Positions 1-7,467 of a stretch of DNA of 10,700 nt are shown here, piece by piece. The stretch comes from an uncultured Candidatus Competibacteraceae bacterium (GTDB lineage: Bacteria; Pseudomonadota; Gammaproteobacteria; Competibacterales; Competibacteraceae). Position 1 is the first letter of the stretch; each line of letters begins with the position of its first letter. The translations under genes were made by a program, and so were the position numbers. The notes beneath the pieces are model-generated. The model did no database searches. It had not been told where the DNA came from and was given only the letters and a program-made list of their open reading frames with translations. Where the stretch lies: the NCBI GenBank assembly GCA_937872125.1, contig CALMNY010000464.1, positions 1-10,700 of the forward strand. Reading direction: 5' to 3'.

Positions 1-2
1 AA

Positions 3-62
3 CCGCTCAAGCTGCGCACCCACGCGGTGGTCGGCATCGGCCTGGAACGGCTGGTCTGGTGA
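3..62 (+). CDS. C-terminal end of an unidentified protein (5' part outside window)
   Basis: An open frame enters from the left edge and ends at a TGA at 60-62. Its last 19 residues include THAVVGIGLERLVW. The frame reads as plausible protein (mixed hydrophobic and charged residues, G/C-ending codons like the genes around it), and it converges on the leftward FHA gene that ends at 123. I do not recognise the family from so short a tail. The GLERL string recalls motif 3 of class II aminoacyl-tRNA synthetases, but those proteins continue well beyond that motif, so I make no such assignment. The 60 bases between this stop and the next gene hold nothing I can support. Confidence 0.45.
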   Translation, partial: PLKLRTHAVVGIGLERLVW

Positions 63-122
63 AAGTGAATGCGACGACTGAGAGAGTTGGTTTCCGTCAG
101 CCCGATCAGCCGAACGCGGGCC

Positions 123-1880
123 TTAAACGACCGTCCCCAGCGCCAGCACATAACCACCCGCCACCAGCAATTCGCCCGGCTTGGCCGCAGCGGCGGTGTT
201 GACGCCCGGATTGAGTACGTCCAGCAACTCGCCGGCGGGCGTCAGCCGGTAGACCGGCATGTTCTGGCTTTCCAGTTGCACCCACCAGTCGTCGCGGCGG
301 GCCTGCAAGCACAAATGCCGGCGCGACAGCCCCAGATATTCAGCGTTGATGCCGACCGTTTTCGCGGAGTTGCCGTCCCAGCGCAGTGACCGTGGATCCG
401 CCAGCAGGCGCGGGGCAATGTCCGCCTCCGAACCCCGCCCGAAGCTCACCGCCCGTTCGCGCGGGACTGGAATGGTCAATGGCGTCGGCAGGTGCACCCA
501 ACCCAGATAATGCGTCGTCATGGAGGATGGCGCGGCGTGCAATTCCAGTTGTAATTCGGGAAACGGCCGCCAGGTTCCCGGCAATTCCAGCGGCGTCGCC
601 AACCCGACTACCTCGCCAAACAGGCGGTCGGCGCTATCCAGCCGCAACCAGGCGGCGGCATCCGGGTGACTGCTCGCAATCAGGCCGCCGGCGCGGTTGA
701 ACCCGATGCGCCAGTCACTGATGCCCGCCGCCGCGTAAGTGGACAGCCGTTGCAGGGCGATGCCTACTACCTGTACCCGGACCGCTGGGCGTTGCGGAAT
801 CCAGGTGTGCTGATCCAGTCCCGCCATGGGCAGTTCCGGTGGGAGGGGCGTGGACGCTGGCGGAGACAGAGCGCCTTCCCCGACGCTGACCGGTGATGGA
901 TTGAGCGGCGGCGTATCCAGCGGCGCCAGCGGCTCGACGAACGTAGTTGGCAGACCCAGCTTCGGTTGGCGCCGGCCCCAGGGGTCAATTAGCGGACAGG
1001 TCTGGTCCCCTTCCTCCAGCGGCGGTTCCGGCGTCAGTGCCGGTTCAGCCACCGGCGCGGCAGGGGCGATCAGCGATGACGCCGCCGCAGGATTGGGTGA
1101 AGTCCGTACCGTGGCGGACGCGCCGACCATCGTAGAGTGCGCATCTGCTGTGATGACTCGCAAGCGCAGGCCACGTGCGCGCCGGTCGCGCACTGTGAAG
1201 CTCCCGGCGTCATCACCGACCAGAATCAGGCTGCCGGGCGGTTCCGCCACTACATCCACCAGGGCCGGCGTCCCCGGCCGCAGCATCAGCAGCACCGAAT
1301 CTTCGGGAAACGGCCAGGCCACCACCGTGAAACTGCTGGCTCGCCGATTGCTATTGAGCAGAGTCAGCCGCTGGCCGGGATAGATCGGCCCTACTTCGCG
1401 CCAGTCGTCTCCAGTCTCGGCGGCCGCCTGAATCCGGAATACCGGGCGTTCGTTCTCATCCGGCAGATAAATCGCGCGGCCAAACAGAAATTGCACCTCG
1501 CCCGCCCGCAAGGTCGAATCCGCTTCCACCTGGTAGCGGATCGTGGCGTGCTCAGCCAGGTAACGCCCCAACTCCTGTTCGTGCAGACGGTGCAGTTCCC
1601 GCAACAGCGTCCTGCGGCTGAAACCGTCCTCCAACCGTTCATCGCGCACGTAATCGCGCTCCGGGATGCGGACGATGATGTGGCTGTAGCGCGTTTCCTT
1701 GCGCTGGCGGCCTTGCGGAGCGCGTGGATGGCGCTTGAGCGCCTCCATCAGGAACAAACCTTCCTGGCCGCCCCGGACCCGCTCCCACAGCAGTTCGACG
1801 TTGAACACGTCCGGAATTTTGCGCAGGGTCGCGCAGATCACGTAATCGGAGGCGACCAGCGCCTCAGTTTGGGTTGGCAT
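123..1880 (-). CDS. FhaA-like cytoplasmic protein with C-terminal FHA domain
   Basis: This encodes a soluble protein of 585 residues with no signal peptide or membrane segment. The C-terminal ~120 residues form an FHA domain, a phosphothreonine-peptide binding fold. GRG at 481-483, SRRH at 519-522 and N540 match the conserved Gly-Arg, Ser-x-x-His and Asn positions, so the pThr-contacting Arg and Ser appear kept; the usual Asn-Gly is Asn-Met. Residues ~1-145 resemble, by eye, the N-terminal domain of actinobacterial FhaA (DUF3662/FhaA_N), notably the SHIIVRIPERDY stretch near 66-77 and the following helical part; this is inference. A Pro/Ala-rich linker spans ~262-350, and ~365-460 is an unassigned domain. 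The start was chosen at 1880 because GAGGA lies 8 bases upstream; an in-frame ATG at 1916 would add 12 residues but lies deep inside the upstream gene. It overlaps the SEDS gene by 17 bases and is the last gene of the leftward block. A role linking Ser/Thr phosphorylation to the upstream PBP-SEDS pair is inferred from context. Confidence 0.85.
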   Translation of the reverse strand: MPTQTEALVASDYVICATLRKIPDVFNVELLWERVRGGQEGLFLMEALKRHPRAPQGRQRKETRYSHIIVRIPERDYVRDERLEDGFSRRTLLRELHRLHEQELGRYLAEHATIRYQVEADSTLRAGEVQFLFGRAIYLPDENERPVFRIQAAAETGDDWREVGPIYPGQRLTLLNSNRRASSFTVVAWPFPEDSVLLMLRPGTPALVDVVAEPPGSLILVGDDAGSFTVRDRRARGLRLRVITADAHSTMVGASATVRTSPNPAAASSLIAPAAPVAEPALTPEPPLEEGDQTCPLIDPWGRRQPKLGLPTTFVEPLAPLDTPPLNPSPVSVGEGALSPPASTPLPPELPMAGLDQHTWIPQRPAVRVQVVGIALQRLSTYAAAGISDWRIGFNRAGGLIASSHPDAAAWLRLDSADRLFGEVVGLATPLELPGTWRPFPELQLELHAAPSSMTTHYLGWVHLPTPLTIPVPRERAVSFGRGSEADIAPRLLADPRSLRWDGNSAKTVGINAEYLGLSRRHLCLQARRDDWWVQLESQNMPVYRLTPAGELLDVLNPGVNTAAAAKPGELLVAGGYVLALGTVV

Positions 1881-4197
1881 GGCTGTTTTCCTCGACTGCG
1901 ACGGCCAGCGCCACAATCGGCAATACGAACAAGATCAGATGACTGCCGGCAGCCGACAGGAATGGCATCGGCTGGCCCATGACCGGCAGAAACCCCAGAT
2001 TGGCGCCCCAGGACACCAGCATGTGCGCGCCGAGCAGGGCCGCGCCGCCATACAGGGTAAAATACGCGAATCCACCCAGCGCGGTCAGCCGGTAATCGCC
2101 GCGCCCGATCCAGTCCAGGGCACGGTCGGCAATCGTCAGCAACACCAGAATAAATGTGGCCTGCACGCCTACCAAGACCAGCGCCGCCGCGCCGCCCTGC
2201 CGGCTCAAAAAGAACGCCGGAGTAAAATCGTTTTCCACTACCGGAATTGCCATGGCCCGGCCATTCACCCCGTCGCCCCAGGCCGCGCCCTGCCAACCGC
2301 CGGCGCGAATGGCTTCCAGCGCCCGCCGCAGTTGATAACCGGAATGGGGATATCGTTCTGGTGCGGCCCAAACCTGGATGCGATCCGTTTGCACACTCAG
2401 CGGAAAATCCTCCGGTCGGTCGTGCAGCCAGGCGACGCCCAGAGCGAGGAGCAAAATCAGCGCCAGCAGCGCCGCGCTGCCCCCCCAACGCCAGGCCGGT
2501 TCGGGATGCGCCCGCAGATAGGCCCAGGCCAGGGCCAGCGCGCCGATCAGCAGCAGCACCAGGGGTGAAAAGTCGCGCAGGAACGCCAGAGCAAAGCCGC
2601 TCACCGCCAGCAGCAGCGTCACCGGCCCCAGATAGCGCAGCCAGAGCGAGGGTTTGGCAAAGCTCCAGTCGCGTCCCCACAGGCGTGCGCGCAACATCAA
2701 AGCGTAAGCCGCCGCCGTGACCAGCGCCAGCTTGGTCAGCTCGAATGGCTGGAAGCCCGCCCAGCCGCCCTCATCGCCGAACGCGGCTTGCGCCGCCAGC
2801 AGCGCCAGTCCCAGACCTCCCAGCAATCGCAAGCCCCAGCGCGCCCGCCGCCCATTCAGCCAGGGATCGGGTTGCTGCCAGCGCCAGAGCGTCCACCCGG
2901 CCCAGGCCGCCCAGCCGAACGCGCCGGCCAGCGCCGCGCTGCTGCCACCGTAGCGCAGCCAGCCCGATTCGCCCGCGCCCACCCCCAGTTGCAACAGCGT
3001 CGCCAGGCCGCCGCCCAGCAACAGGGTCACTGTTGCCAACAGGCCGGCGCTCCACGGCGAGCGCACGGTCCACAGCCAGACCAGTAATGCCGGCCAGGCC
3101 AGCAGATAGGGCCACAACGCCGGCGCGGTCAGGATGCTCACATGCAGACCCAGACCGGCCCCGCCCAGTCCCAGCCCCAGGGCGATGCGCCGCCGGACCG
3201 GCTCTTCCGGCCAGCGCCGCTGCCGTCCCGGCCAGACGAACGCCAGCATCAGTGGCGGCAAACCCAGGAGCAACGGCCAGAACAGATCGCTCAGCGCCGC
3301 CGGGCGCAGCCAGGCCATCGCTTGCCAGCGCGTCCGCACCGCCGGGGCGGCATCCGGTGGAACCGAACCGGCTGGCCAGCGTTGCGCGCGGGTCAGCACC
3401 GCCAGTTCCAGCACCGGTTCGGTGCGGGTAATCCGATAATGCGTGCGGCCGATGATCAGATGGTCGCCGGTCGCCAGCGCAATGGAACGCCGCCACAGTG
3501 ACTCCGCCGCCGGCGTTCCGACCGCCACGGTCACCGGCAGCCCGTCCAGTCGGCCCGCGTTGCCGGGCCGCAGGGCGAAGCCTGGGCGGGTCGGGGCGAT
3601 GAGCGCGGTATCCACTGGCACGCCCGGCAATCCCAGCCGGTCCGCGCAATACACCCCACCGCCCAGTCGCAACGGTCGTGGCATCAGGCCGCCCAGCCTC
3701 CAGGCCGCCAGTCGCTCGCGCAGCCAGGTCCGGCTGTTGACCACGCATTCCGGCAGCGGTTGACCGTTCCGGCGCAGGTGCAGGCCATCATAGTCCCAGC
3801 GCTGGTCGGCGGCTTGCAGCGTCAACTGCTCTGCGCCAGCGGCCAGCACGGTGAAGGACTGATCGCCCACCGCAAACTGCGCGCCCGTGGTCAACGGCCA
3901 TTCCCGGGTCGGTCGGTCGTCATGGCCACGGGCGGGCCGCCACAACACCTGCTTGCCGGGGGCGATGTTGGCCAGTCGCCAGCCACCGTCCGCTTCGCGG
4001 CGCAACAGCACATGCTCACCATCAGCCTGTGGCGCGCGCAACGCCTCGCGGCCCAGCACCAGGCTTCGCCCGGGTTCCAGCGTCACCGTCAGGGCGCGTG
4101 GCTCCTGCCAGGCCGGCGCTCGGTACACCGTCCAGCCCACTGCCAGCACTGGCAACAGCCAGATCAGCAGCAACCCGAATGGACGCCGGAACGTCAT
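1864..4197 (-). CDS. SEDS-family (RodA/FtsW) peptidoglycan glycosyltransferase with extra N-terminal FHA-like region
   Basis: SEDS proteins are inner-membrane glycosyltransferases that polymerise lipid II together with a class B PBP. Residues ~303-777 carry the family core in order: QPFELTK at 483-489 (usual QPSE..K), RDFSP at 541-545 (usual PD.G), SGYQLRRALEAIRAGG at 619-634, ENDF at 655-658 and NLGFLPVMGQPMPF at 733-746. D657 aligns with the essential Asp of FtsW and RodA. About a dozen hydrophobic segments lie in this part. The protein is 777 residues long against roughly 370-480 for ordinary RodA or FtsW, because residues ~27-300 are an insertion between a first membrane helix (~8-26) and the core. 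By the positive-inside rule (MTFRRPFG in front; RQRR and RRR after the helix at ~303-322) this region should face the periplasm. It contains one or two FHA-like beta domains: LVLGRE at 46-51 with H62, and a repeated L.TG.....G...[FY] motif at ~102-115 and ~240-253. C151 and C184 lie in it. The start ATG sits in an ATGA overlap with the PBP stop. Whether it belongs to the RodA or FtsW branch, or to a third one, is undecided. Confidence 0.9.
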   Translation of the reverse strand: MTFRRPFGLLLIWLLPVLAVGWTVYRAPAWQEPRALTVTLEPGRSLVLGREALRAPQADGEHVLLRREADGGWRLANIAPGKQVLWRPARGHDDRPTREWPLTTGAQFAVGDQSFTVLAAGAEQLTLQAADQRWDYDGLHLRRNGQPLPECVVNSRTWLRERLAAWRLGGLMPRPLRLGGGVYCADRLGLPGVPVDTALIAPTRPGFALRPGNAGRLDGLPVTVAVGTPAAESLWRRSIALATGDHLIIGRTHYRITRTEPVLELAVLTRAQRWPAGSVPPDAAPAVRTRWQAMAWLRPAALSDLFWPLLLGLPPLMLAFVWPGRQRRWPEEPVRRRIALGLGLGGAGLGLHVSILTAPALWPYLLAWPALLVWLWTVRSPWSAGLLATVTLLLGGGLATLLQLGVGAGESGWLRYGGSSAALAGAFGWAAWAGWTLWRWQQPDPWLNGRRARWGLRLLGGLGLALLAAQAAFGDEGGWAGFQPFELTKLALVTAAAYALMLRARLWGRDWSFAKPSLWLRYLGPVTLLLAVSGFALAFLRDFSPLVLLLIGALALAWAYLRAHPEPAWRWGGSAALLALILLLALGVAWLHDRPEDFPLSVQTDRIQVWAAPERYPHSGYQLRRALEAIRAGGWQGAAWGDGVNGRAMAIPVVENDFTPAFFLSRQGGAAALVLVGVQATFILVLLTIADRALDWIGRGDYRLTALGGFAYFTLYGGAALLGAHMLVSWGANLGFLPVMGQPMPFLSAAGSHLILFVLPIVALAVAVEENSHANPN
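1889..1893 (-). promoter_or_regulatory. Ribosome binding site fixing the FHA gene start
   Basis: On the minus strand GAGGA is followed by 8 bases and then the ATG at 1880-1878. It lies inside the 3' end of the SEDS gene and is the clearest Shine-Dalgarno in the leftward block. It supports the shorter start over the ATG at 1916. Confidence 0.7.
4194..4197 (-). other. ATGA stop-start overlap coupling PBP and SEDS genes
   Basis: The minus strand reads CCATGACG: the ATG of the SEDS gene (4197-4195) shares two bases with the TGA stop of the PBP gene (4196-4194). Such overlaps usually mean translational coupling by re-initiation, which would keep the two partner proteins at matched levels. Confidence 0.85.
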
Positions 4198-7100
4198 GGT
4201 TCACTCTGCACGGCGGCCAGCGCCGCCAGCCAGTCCGCCACTACCGGTCCGCATTCTTCGCCACCGGTGCCGATGGTATGGCTGATCAGGCAGGCGAATG
4301 CCAGCCGGCGCGTTTCGCCCGGCAGCGCGCCCGGTTCCAGCCAGCCCACCAGCCAGGCGTTTTGCACGACGCCGGTTTCATCCAGATCGGCGGTACCGGT
4401 TTTAGCGTACAAATAGGGACGAAGGACGTCGAAACGCGAATCGGCAAATGCAGTGCGGGCGGTGCCCGCGCTGACTACGAGTTGCATCCCCTGGCGGATG
4501 CGGTCGGCAGCGATGCCCAGCGCCGCACCTTCCGCATCGCTGGCGGACCGCCCGTTCAACTCCGCCAGCAATCGGGGCGCTGCCCGATGGCCAGTGGCGA
4601 TAGCCGCCGCGACCTCGGCCAGTTGCAACGGCGTAACCTGCATCCGAAAGCCCAGCGCCGCCAGCCGAACCTCGGTGCGGGTGGTGATCGGGTCCAGCGT
4701 GGAAGCCGTTGTGCGCAGCACGTCGCCCGTTTCGATCATCCCCGCCGGCAACAGGCCGCCATCCAAATCCTGATCCGCGCCGAAGCCCAGCCCGGCGGCC
4801 ATATCCAGCAAGGGCCGCGCGCCACGCAAGGCATCCGGCGTCAGCGTCCGGACGCCCGCCAGCCCCGGCGCAGCGGGATCGTCCAGCAGAGTCGCGTCGC
4901 TGGTCTCCATCAGCCAGGCAAACCAGGTATTGAGCGAGTCGCGTAATGCTTGCGCCAGACCATAGCGGTTATCGCCATGCCGCTGCATTCGTTCCAGCAG
5001 GCTCTCCGCTCCGGCCCCGCCCCGGAAGTTATGTACTGCCGTCGGCGCGGGCCAATCATAATGGATGCCCGGTCGCCGCGCCCACGGCGCGCACCCTTCG
5101 GCGTGAGCCGGATAACAGGCCGCGTCCGCCCCGAAATCGTAGGCGTGCGCCAGCGGCAACGACGCCCATTCCGGGTCGCTCAGTCCGGCCAGCAGCGCCG
5201 CCCGTTCCGGCCGCTGCGTCGCCTCCCGCTCCAGCAACAGTGCATCCACCAGCTTGAACGCCGAACCCGCCGCGTGCAGCTTGCCGCCATCATGCTGCCA
5301 GGCCCAGATGCGTAGCGGACTGCGGCGCGGCTGACCAACCGCGAAACTGTACAGATCGGCCCAGGCTGCGCCGGGCGGCGGTTCCGGACTGTTGGCCGCC
5401 GCCAGAATATCGCCCCGGTCGGCGTCCAGCACGACCAGACTGGCCACCCGCGCCGTGCGGTAGGGATCGGCGGATTTAAAGGCGGTGCTGACCGCCGGCA
5501 ATCGCCCCAGCAACGCCCGCCGCGCTGCCGTCTGTATCTTGGCGTCCACAGTCAACCGTGCATCTACTGCCGTGACACCGTGGTCGCTGAGCCGCGCCAG
5601 CGTATAGCCCACTGCACCCTCATGGGCCGGGTCCAGCCCGACCAGCGCCGCCAGTCCCAGCGCCCAGGCGGTTTCGGTGGGCTGGCTGCGTTCCAGCAGT
5701 ACGGCCCCGGCGCGGTCGCGCACCGTCACCTCCGCCGGCGGCAGCCGAACTGAGGCCGCGCGGGTGGTCGGCGGTGGATCGCGCCAGACCAGCCGCTCGC
5801 CCACACGCTGGATGTGGGCGAAGTCATAGTGATAGGCGTCGGGAAAGGCGGTGGCCGGCAACGGTTGAACATCCAGCGTCAGGCCGATGGCGCCCTCGCT
5901 CAGTTCCAGGCGCAGCCAGTAGGCCGCCGCCTGACGTCCGTCGCAGGGTCGCGTTTCCAGACAACGAGGTTCGCGAGCCAGCACCGTCGCGCCGGTGACC
6001 GTTGGCGCCGCGCCCACCGCCAACACTTCCAGCCGCGCACCGCGTCGCGCTGGCCGATCCAGGGCCAGGCGAAACCGGACTGGTGGTCGTCCCGCCAGCG
6101 CCGGCCAGCGCGCCACCCGCCGCCACGATTCCCAACCGCTGGGAATTTCGGCGAACAGCCGCCCGGCCAGCGGTGGCATGGCGGCGGTCAGCATCAGCGG
6201 CGCGTCGCCCCATTCGGCTCGCCAGTCACCCGTAGTCGTGAATTCCGGCCGCCAGCGCACCGCTGCCAGAAGTTGCCGACTGTTGAATACCTCGACCTGC
6301 TGGCGCACGTAGCGGCCGGGCGCGCTGAAGTGCAGCGTCCGGTGAAGCTGGCGAATTTGCTCGTCCCAAGGTCCGTTCAACCAGTCGGGTTCGCCATCGC
6401 GCGGGGCCAGCCATTCAGGATGTTCGCGGGCGTACAGCCGCCGCAGCGGCAGATCGGCCGGGGCGGCCACGATCCGGCCATCTTCGCCTGGCCGCAACAG
6501 ACCAGCCGCCAGGGCCTGGTCGAACAACTGGGCGTCCTCGCGGCGCGGCGGCGGCGCCGCCGGAGCGACATGGCGGCCGGGGGCCAGATGCAGTTCCCGC
6601 GTCGGTCGCCCGTCCCCCGGATACCACAACACAGCGCGCGGCTCGGTCCTGGAATCGGTTGCTTCTCCAGCGACGGCACCGTACACGCTGACCCGCAACC
6701 GGCCAAACGAACAATCCCGCTCCGCCAGTCGGCGCACCCGCACCGCGTGGTCGTAATACTCGGCTTTTGGGGGTTCGCCTGCGTTCCACAACAGCCACAG
6801 GTCGCGTCGGAACGTCAGCGCCGGGCCGGAACCACTGGCCGCCGTATCCGCTAGCAGCAATACGGGTCGGCGGTCGCGCACGGTCGCCTGCAACGGCTCC
6901 GCGTCGGCGTAGGGCCGCAATGGCGCGCTGGCCGGCTCCATCGTTACCGTGAACGCGGGGACATCCACGCCGCCGGGGCCATCGTCCAGCAAAGGATTCT
7001 TCAGGCCGTAATTGGCCGGACGCGGCGGCTGGGCGGCCAGATTGGCGGCGGCGGCTTCCCGGGCCTGCGCCCAGTCCCAGCCGACATAGAGCGGCAGCAG

Positions 7101-7424
7101 CGGGGCGGTAGCGGACGTTGAGGCGCGCTGATCGCACAGCGACACCTCCTGTTGACCAAGGAGCCGGCGCGGCCCCTGGATGAGCAGCAGGCCCTGACTG
7201 GGAACGAGACGCTGGAAGCCAGCGCCGGATGGAATGATCAGTTCCGGGTCCGGAAAATCCGCCGGCAAGCGCGGCAGTTCAGCCGGCGCTGTCGCTGACT
7301 GCGCGTACAAAGCCGCCAGCCGGCTGTGCAGCAGACCGACGCTGAACAGAATGCCCAGTGCAAATACCAGCGGTGTCAATATCCGGCGGCGGGCGACGCC
7401 ATTGAGCGGCGGTATGGGTTCCAT
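4194..7424 (-). CDS. Class B penicillin-binding protein (D,D-transpeptidase) with very large N-terminal ectodomain
   Basis: A membrane-anchored transpeptidase that should cross-link peptidoglycan stems in the periplasm. The three active-site motifs are intact and correctly ordered: S721-A-F-K724 (acyl-serine nucleophile and base), S830-L-N832 and K1008-T-G1010. The preceding segment (TVDAKIQTAARRALL at 625-639, then LVVLDADRGDILAAANSP at 663-680) matches the conserved lead-in of class B PBPs. The N-terminus has ARRR at 11-14 and one hydrophobic helix at ~15-33, a signal anchor, which supports the start at 7424. Length is 1076 residues against about 500-650 for PBP2, PBP3 or PbpA, because some 570 residues (~36-600) precede the transpeptidase region. 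I do not recognise that part; it looks beta-rich and mixed, with no glycosyltransferase motifs of class A PBPs. Cysteine pairs C488/C494 and C770/C778 could form disulfides. No clear Shine-Dalgarno precedes the ATG. It lies 43 bases after pgeF and overlaps the SEDS gene by 4 bases, which marks it as that protein's partner. Confidence 0.92.
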   Translation of the reverse strand: MEPIPPLNGVARRRILTPLVFALGILFSVGLLHSRLAALYAQSATAPAELPRLPADFPDPELIIPSGAGFQRLVPSQGLLLIQGPRRLLGQQEVSLCDQRASTSATAPLLPLYVGWDWAQAREAAAANLAAQPPRPANYGLKNPLLDDGPGGVDVPAFTVTMEPASAPLRPYADAEPLQATVRDRRPVLLLADTAASGSGPALTFRRDLWLLWNAGEPPKAEYYDHAVRVRRLAERDCSFGRLRVSVYGAVAGEATDSRTEPRAVLWYPGDGRPTRELHLAPGRHVAPAAPPPRREDAQLFDQALAAGLLRPGEDGRIVAAPADLPLRRLYAREHPEWLAPRDGEPDWLNGPWDEQIRQLHRTLHFSAPGRYVRQQVEVFNSRQLLAAVRWRPEFTTTGDWRAEWGDAPLMLTAAMPPLAGRLFAEIPSGWESWRRVARWPALAGRPPVRFRLALDRPARRGARLEVLAVGAAPTVTGATVLAREPRCLETRPCDGRQAAAYWLRLELSEGAIGLTLDVQPLPATAFPDAYHYDFAHIQRVGERLVWRDPPPTTRAASVRLPPAEVTVRDRAGAVLLERSQPTETAWALGLAALVGLDPAHEGAVGYTLARLSDHGVTAVDARLTVDAKIQTAARRALLGRLPAVSTAFKSADPYRTARVASLVVLDADRGDILAAANSPEPPPGAAWADLYSFAVGQPRRSPLRIWAWQHDGGKLHAAGSAFKLVDALLLEREATQRPERAALLAGLSDPEWASLPLAHAYDFGADAACYPAHAEGCAPWARRPGIHYDWPAPTAVHNFRGGAGAESLLERMQRHGDNRYGLAQALRDSLNTWFAWLMETSDATLLDDPAAPGLAGVRTLTPDALRGARPLLDMAAGLGFGADQDLDGGLLPAGMIETGDVLRTTASTLDPITTRTEVRLAALGFRMQVTPLQLAEVAAAIATGHRAAPRLLAELNGRSASDAEGAALGIAADRIRQGMQLVVSAGTARTAFADSRFDVLRPYLYAKTGTADLDETGVVQNAWLVGWLEPGALPGETRRLAFACLISHTIGTGGEECGPVVADWLAALAAVQSEP

Positions 7425-7467
7425 ACGGAACGATGCAAAGTATTAACTGTTGTAATTGATCACCCTG
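7425..7467. other. Short AT-richer spacer between pgeF and the PBP gene
   Basis: These 43 bases are clearly richer in A and T than the surroundings, and are the only real gap in the leftward block. On the minus strand TTAATACT could serve as a poor -10, but no -35-like hexamer lies at a proper distance, and no stem plus T-run terminator is present. A weak internal promoter for the PBP-SEDS-FHA trio is possible but not shown; read-through from rluD-pgeF is equally likely. Confidence 0.3.

Noticed and set aside
3..62. Resemblance of the left-edge peptide to motif 3 (GLERL) of class II aminoacyl-tRNA synthetases
   Set aside because: In those enzymes the motif is followed by a further conserved stretch; here the protein stops four residues after ERL... 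(LVW then stop), so the likeness is probably chance.
100..121. GCCCG...CGGGC inverted repeat between the left-edge gene and the FHA gene
   Set aside because: Only a 5-base stem with a 12-base loop and no T-run, so no terminator can be claimed.
1137..1982. 281-codon rightward open frame
   Set aside because: Antisense to the FHA and SEDS genes; composition is rich in R, Q and H as expected of a shadow frame in GC-rich coding DNA, with no domain or ribosome site.
2745..3748. Long open frames on both strands overlapping the SEDS gene
   Set aside because: These are Arg/Pro/Ala-rich frames without recognisable motifs. The SEDS frame has the family signatures and membrane helices, so it is the real one.
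7425..7467. Promoter or terminator between pgeF and the PBP gene
   Set aside because: AT-richer, but without a -10/-35 pair of proper spacing or a hairpin with T-run; listed only as a spacer.
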